Below are positions 60,445 to 64,000 of a stretch of 64,000 bases of DNA, piece after piece. This DNA comes from CBDAUN01 sp965214875 (lineage in GTDB: Bacteria > Pseudomonadota > Gammaproteobacteria > Arenicellales > JAJDZL01), in the NCBI GenBank assembly GCA_965214875.1, contig OZ243980.1, positions 3,348,001-3,412,000 on the forward strand. The letters are read 5' to 3'. The position numbers and the translations under genes are program-made. Position 1 is the stretch's first letter, and each line of letters opens with the position of its first letter. A model generated the notes under the pieces. It did not search any database, had not been told where the DNA came from, and was given only the letters and a program-made list of their open reading frames with translations.

Positions 60445-61513
60445 CGAGATTGAGGTTACTGTATTTGGACCAGGATATGGGGAATGCGCAGTCATACATA
60501 TTGGCTCTGGAAAATGGGCAATAATCGATTCATGCCTGGACGACAACCTCGAGCCTTCTTCTTTATCTTATTTGCGGAAGCTAGGGGTTGCCATTGAGAC
60601 AGATGTGATATCTGTCAGTGCCAGCCATTGGCATGATGATCATGTGAAAGGATTGGCGAAAACAATAGATGCTTGCCAGTCTGCGAGGCTTTCTTTCGGA
60701 TCTGCGTTGCAGTCAAAGGAATTCATTGCTTTCCTCTGCGCGCATGAGTTTCAGCCAATACAAAAGCTCGACAGGGGCGGGACGGAGCTCCTAAACTGCC
60801 TAAAAGTACTGAAGCGGTCGGATCGCTCAATACGACCACTCATTGAAGATACATTGATTTTCGATTTTGAGGAAGGGTATCTAGATCACTCTCAACGTGT
60901 GGAAATGTGTGCATTGTCGCCTTCGGGTCAACAGTTTGAAGATTTTTTACAACGAATTGCAACCTTTCCTGAGTGCAGCAAAGGACAACCTAAGGGCAGA
61001 ATTTCCGAGCCTTCACGCAACGACCTTTCAGTTGCAATGCTTTTGACAATTGGAAGTCAAGGAGTGTTGTTCGGGGCAGATCTAGAACAAACATCAAATC
61101 CTAAGAAGGGCTGGAGTGCTGTCGTCGCCAACCGCCGCGGCAGACAACCGCTTTCTCATGTATTCAAAATCCCGCACCACGGATCGCAAGATGCATATAA
61201 CGCAGAAGTTTGGGATGAAATGGTTGCACGGAAACCTTGGTCCATCGTTACTCCATGGAGAAAAGGAGGGCGCAATCTTCCCAAGGCTGCCGACGTGGCA
61301 CGCCTGAAGAGATATTCCACCAAGTGTTACATTACCAGCGCAAGCTTGCCGTCGCCGCAGAAACGACATGATCGAGAGACAATGAAACTGATTCAAGCAG
61401 CAAAGCTAAATATTGGCACTTCAATCTATTCTGCTGGCCGGGTAACCATGCGATGGATAGCTGGATGCATGTCGCCAGTTGTTGAATTGGGCGGGAAAGC
61501 TAAGGCTCTTTGA
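60428..61513 (+). CDS. ComEC-like metallo-beta-lactamase-fold protein
   Basis: 361 residues from ATG 60428. The metal site is in SASHWHDDHVKG (His67, His69, Asp71, His72 pattern), GVLFGADLEQT supplies the later Asp, and IPHHGSQDAYN the final His, as in the soluble MBL domains related to ComEC. These hydrolyse phosphodiesters or nucleic acid. There is no membrane segment, so it is not a DNA-uptake ComEC. Paired with two uncharacterised genes through overlapping frames; stand-alone ComEC-like MBL proteins often occur in predicted defence or conflict loci. Confidence 0.8.
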   Translation: MKPKVDEIEVTVFGPGYGECAVIHIGSGKWAIIDSCLDDNLEPSSLSYLRKLGVAIETDVISVSASHWHDDHVKGLAKTIDACQSARLSFGSALQSKEFIAFLCAHEFQPIQKLDRGGTELLNCLKVLKRSDRSIRPLIEDTLIFDFEEGYLDHSQRVEMCALSPSGQQFEDFLQRIATFPECSKGQPKGRISEPSRNDLSVAMLLTIGSQGVLFGADLEQTSNPKKGWSAVVANRRGRQPLSHVFKIPHHGSQDAYNAEVWDEMVARKPWSIVTPWRKGGRNLPKAADVARLKRYSTKCYITSASLPSPQKRHDRETMKLIQAAKLNIGTSIYSAGRVTMRWIAGCMSPVVELGGKAKAL

Positions 61514-61804
61514 GTTGCGAACCGTCTGCCCATGAACTTGCGCGGCGCGAATGCGAGGCTTGACGCGCCGCATGTTCGTCAACGATGAAAAACAGAAACC
61601 CAGCCATGATGCCGCCTGCCAACAACCCGATCGGGTCAATGCGCAGCAGATGAGGCGGGTCGGCTATGCCTCGAAAGAACAAAAGACCGGCAACGCATGC
61701 GGAGTTGCTGTTGCTGTAAAAGATGCCTTGTGCGATTTTCAGTGCGGAGGAGCGTGTTCAGAACTGTCCAAGTATTCGGAATCGTCGCAGCTAAACGTGT
61801 CACG
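61514..61804. other. Gene-free stretch between convergent genes
   Basis: About 290 bases. A 60-codon minus frame (61500-61682) includes one hydrophobic segment (PIGLLAGGIMAGFLFFIV) but has no ribosome site or known relatives that I can name. Left uncalled. Confidence 0.3.
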
Positions 61805-63130
61805 CTACGGATGATGAGGTGACTCGATCGGATAGTTTTTGATGATGAAATCCCTAAAACTCGGAATCGGACAACTCACAATGCCGTCTTTGCGCTCCTG
61901 AAGCGCACCTTGGCGAATGAGCTCGAGGTAGTAATCGTCGGCATCCATTCCCTTCGGGAGTTCTTGTTCATAAATCCTTGCTTTTTCGCCGCTATCACCC
62001 AGCCGCCTGATGCTCGACTTGATTTGACCCTCTCTCAATCCATCGCCGATCTCTCGCATAAGCATCGCCAGCAATTGACCCGATCCGCGCATCGGCGAAC
62101 TGAGCCGGCCAAAATAGTAATCAATGCGCGCGTCCATGCTGTGTCGTGCAACTTCCTCAAAGTCGACTTCGCTCATATCGCGACCGCACCGCCGATAAAC
62201 CATTGCGAACGAAGTCAGACAATTGGCAATATGCGACGGCCAGCCATCCGTAGCTGAAAGCAATGCGTCAAATTCGGAGTCACGTCCTTTCAGCAATATC
62301 CCGTAGTGCTCGCAGAATCCTTGCTTGAGCTCATCCATCTCGTGTTTCGTAAAACAATCCAGAGAATGGATGAATTTGCTCGAAATTCGAGTCAATCCCA
62401 GTTCCCCTGCACGCAAAACGGTGTCGCACAGTCCGCCAAGTATAACTGTAACTGGCAAATCGTAGTCATTGTCGTGCAACTCCTGCAGAAGTCCGCCCAT
62501 CGGAGAATCGCGGTCTCCTACGGTGTTCTGCGCCTCATCAATACCGACCACCACGGGAAACTGCCACTTCTCCGGCGGCAACAGCCTTGCCAGGGTCTCC
62601 AGCACGATATCGCCAGCGGAATGCTGTTCGGTGTTGCTACTGCCAATACGTCCCTTGATGAATCCTGCACTGATTGCGGCCTCACTATGTCCGGTCTGGC
62701 TTGCCGACAAATACATCTGCTGCGAGGCACCGGGCTGAACCAGTTCAACAATGTTCCTGAGAATGAAATGCGGCGTTATAGACAACCATCCCCCCTGAAG
62801 GTAGAACATTCGCGGAGCTGGCTGGTTGCGGACACCGCCGTCAACATCCAAGGTGATAAAGTCGTCATTCGCCCAGCGTTCGCAAAGGTGTTGTAGAAGT
62901 GAAGTCTTGCCTGCGCCCGGAGCGCCGTAGACTACGCGGGTAGCCGCGCGTTGCTGGGAATCGCCAGATACATGCGATTCCCAACTTAGCGCACACGCAG
63001 TTTCGATGTCGGACACGACCTCTTCGCGTCCAGCGAAATACGGCGGCGGATCCTTATCGCGGGTTGTGGTCGCAAAGCGATCAAAATTCACTCGACGCAC
63101 CGAATGGCGGGAAGACAGGTTGCTTGCCAT
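61805..63130 (-). CDS. P-loop ATPase, STAND/ORC-like
   Basis: 441 residues. Walker A is VVYGAPGAGKTSLLQHL near residues 68-84, Walker B VVVGIDEAQNTVGD near 196, and a sensor-like VILGGLCDT follows. The C-terminal half is helical (SDGWPSHIANCL-like sequence, here ATDGWPSHIANCLTSF) and ends in a possible winged helix. The fold class is Orc1/Cdc6 or STAND NTPase. It lies between the MBL cluster and IS481 debris, in the opposite orientation. Function unknown; a switch-type ATPase in a conflict locus is plausible. Confidence 0.75.
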   Translation of the reverse strand: MASNLSSRHSVRRVNFDRFATTTRDKDPPPYFAGREEVVSDIETACALSWESHVSGDSQQRAATRVVYGAPGAGKTSLLQHLCERWANDDFITLDVDGGVRNQPAPRMFYLQGGWLSITPHFILRNIVELVQPGASQQMYLSASQTGHSEAAISAGFIKGRIGSSNTEQHSAGDIVLETLARLLPPEKWQFPVVVGIDEAQNTVGDRDSPMGGLLQELHDNDYDLPVTVILGGLCDTVLRAGELGLTRISSKFIHSLDCFTKHEMDELKQGFCEHYGILLKGRDSEFDALLSATDGWPSHIANCLTSFAMVYRRCGRDMSEVDFEEVARHSMDARIDYYFGRLSSPMRGSGQLLAMLMREIGDGLREGQIKSSIRRLGDSGEKARIYEQELPKGMDADDYYLELIRQGALQERKDGIVSCPIPSFRDFIIKNYPIESPHHP

Positions 63131-63211
63131 AATCGCACTTACTCCAATGCCGGCATTTCATTCAATAGCATATCCAAGTATAGCATCTGTCATGCACATC
63201 AATTCAGCACC

Positions 63212-63443
63212 TGTACGGGTTCAATACATATGAGACTTTTCAGGCGGCCAGCGCGCTTTGGCTGAAGTTCCGGTTATACGCCTGCATGGGCGCCGTTTGC
63301 CCGAGCGCCTGATGCGGCCGGCAGGCGTTGTAGAAGCGCTCGAATTCGGCCAGCTCGATGTTCAGGGCGCCGACGCTCAGCTCGCCGGCGTAGAACTGGT
63401 GGAACTCGTATCGGCCGGCCGCGTTGGCGCCGCTCCACGCAGC
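63212..63443 (-). mobile_element. IS481 3' fragment
   Basis: The terminus TGTACGGGTTCAATACATA is present at 63212 and the last part of the transposase reads on the minus strand (AAGRYEFHQFYAGELSVGAL, then CRPHQALGQTAPMQAYN). At about 63440 it joins abruptly to the 3' end of a secreted cysteine-protein gene in opposite orientation. The rest of the element is gone. Confidence 0.78.
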
Positions 63444-63596
63444 CGCACCGGGTGCTTTGCGGTGGCCCGCACCCGGCAGGACGTTGCGGACTGCATGTGC
63501 AACGGCACCAGGGGCGGAACCCGGATCCTCGCCGGCCAGTCTACGGAGAGCCAGCAGAGGCGGCAGGCCTTGGGGTGCGGCGACACCGACTCGTAG
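63444..63596 (+). pseudogene. 3' fragment of a secreted cysteine-protein gene
   Basis: Fifty codons, RTGCFAVARTRQDVADCMCN through RILAGQSTESQQRRQ to the stop, are nearly identical to the C-terminus of the 21540-22238 product. This is a fourth family member, cut by the IS481 fragment at its 5' side. Confidence 0.8.
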
Positions 63597-63618
63597 TCCG
63601 TGCTGGATCAATAACGGC

Positions 63619-63648
63619 CCGGTCCGGCAGTTACACCTGCCGGACCGG
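63619..63648 (+). terminator. Hairpin after the secreted-gene fragment
   Basis: CCGGTCCGGCAG and CTGCCGGACCGG form a perfect 12-bp stem with a six-base loop, 22 bases past the stop. An A/G-rich stretch rather than T follows, so it is a probable transcription stop or mRNA-end hairpin, not a textbook intrinsic terminator. Confidence 0.55.
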
Positions 63649-63685
63649 GAAAGGAAGGAAATTTCAAACTTGAGCCACCATCAAA

Positions 63686-64000
63686 TCATGCCCACACCGG
63701 CAAATAGCGGGCAAATTTGCGAGAATTGCCATTTCGGCCATCCTGCTTGATTAAGCCTTCTTCCATAGTTGCCAATATCACCTGTGAAACAATAGCGCTT
63801 TTGCTTTCCGGCAACCCGAAACGCTCGCGTAGCGACTGGTTGCTCATATGCATGGACATGACCCACTTCAGCGCGCAGTGCTGATAGCATGCCCTGATGC
63901 GTTCGACTGAGGTCATTTGACTGAATTCCTTAGAACCGAAGACTGTGACAATGGTGCTCTTGTACCCGGTGCGGAAGTATGGAGCCGGCAATTCAAAGGC
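63686..64000 (-). CDS. ATP-binding AlbA_2/RecG-like regulator, C-terminal part (runs off window)
   Basis: Minus strand open from the right edge to a stop at 63686, at least 104 residues. The segment PAPYFRTGYKSTIVTVFGSK, then SVERIRACYQHCALKWV and MSNQSLRERFGLPES with a closing winged helix (GNSRKFARYLPVWA) matches the C-terminus of the AlbA_2/HATPase_c_4 putative transcriptional regulators annotated as RecG-like. The internal ATG at 63991 is not the real start. These proteins often accompany restriction or defence genes. Confidence 0.75.
   Translation of the reverse strand, partial: AFELPAPYFRTGYKSTIVTVFGSKEFSQMTSVERIRACYQHCALKWVMSMHMSNQSLRERFGLPESKSAIVSQVILATMEEGLIKQDGRNGNSRKFARYLPVWA

Noticed and set aside
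1..64000. CRISPR arrays, tRNA and rRNA genes
   Set aside because: I saw no regularly spaced short repeats and no cloverleaf or ribosomal RNA sequence on either strand.

Overview
The window looks like chromosomal DNA of a Gram-negative proteobacterium, most probably a gammaproteobacterium. The support is a Tat-exported dipeptide-type ABC system with a DUF3461 gene, a sigma-54-preceded glnK-amtB pair, MlaC, malate synthase G, and outer-membrane-era signal peptides throughout. The genome appears to be in flux. There are six IS481-type copies or remnants, an IS1380-type transposase at the left edge, and many frameshifted or nonsense-interrupted genes. Species assignment is inference only.

Left part (1-10.6 kb): an IS1380-family transposase end; a small coiled-coil/membrane-anchor gene; a PcaD-like hydrolase; an operon for a peptide-type ABC importer ending in a DUF3461 gene; and the ammonium-sensing and transport pair glnK-amtB.

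Accessory array (11-22.5 kb): a unit of about 1.74 kb is tandemly repeated. Each unit has a promoter, a tail-anchored coiled-coil gene that appears to be read from a leaderless mRNA, and a gene for a secreted cysteine-containing protein with a homopolymer tract at its signal peptide. Related copies lie at 21.5-22.2 kb (intact, with an 11-base C tract) and 63.4 kb (fragment). Between them sits a YhaO/YhaN-like (SbcD/SbcC-type) nuclease-ATPase pair.

Metabolic block (23-28 kb): flavin reductase, FAD oxidase, exported rhodanese, aldo/keto reductase, amine-type FAD oxidase and a solitary MlaC.

Defence-like island (28.7-36 kb): a type IV AbiE toxin-antitoxin pair with a 17-bp operator palindrome and a toxin carrying a nonsense codon; a frameshifted GIY-YIG gene; an AAA ATPase/TOPRIM pair; and a block of AbiEii fragment plus small nuclease-like gene, present twice in direct orientation on either side of the ATPase/TOPRIM pair and one IS481 copy.

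Microcompartment operon (37.3-48.9 kb, minus strand): PotABCD-type ABC importer, SDR alcohol dehydrogenase, APH-type kinase, class III aminotransferase-fold phospholyase, CoA-acylating aldehyde dehydrogenase with a C-terminal encapsulation helix, two BMC-T proteins, one BMC-H, one BMC-P, an uncharacterised 145-residue protein and an isochorismatase-type hydrolase. A divergent AraC regulator sits at the head. The enzyme set matches the aminoacetone / 1-amino-2-propanol (AAU, formerly RMM) bacterial microcompartment. Amine in, reduction, phosphorylation, loss of phosphate and ammonia to give propanal, then propionyl-CoA, with the volatile aldehyde held inside the shell.

Right part (50.5-64 kb): a BrnT/HTH toxin-antitoxin remnant, a WYL regulator, malate synthase G, a DUF6356 protein, an exported agmatine-deiminase-family enzyme, two head-to-head phosphoribosyltransferases sharing a CATG start, a decayed DUF4143-type ATPase, a three-gene cluster with a ComEC-like metallo-beta-lactamase-fold protein, a P-loop ATPase, and IS481 debris.
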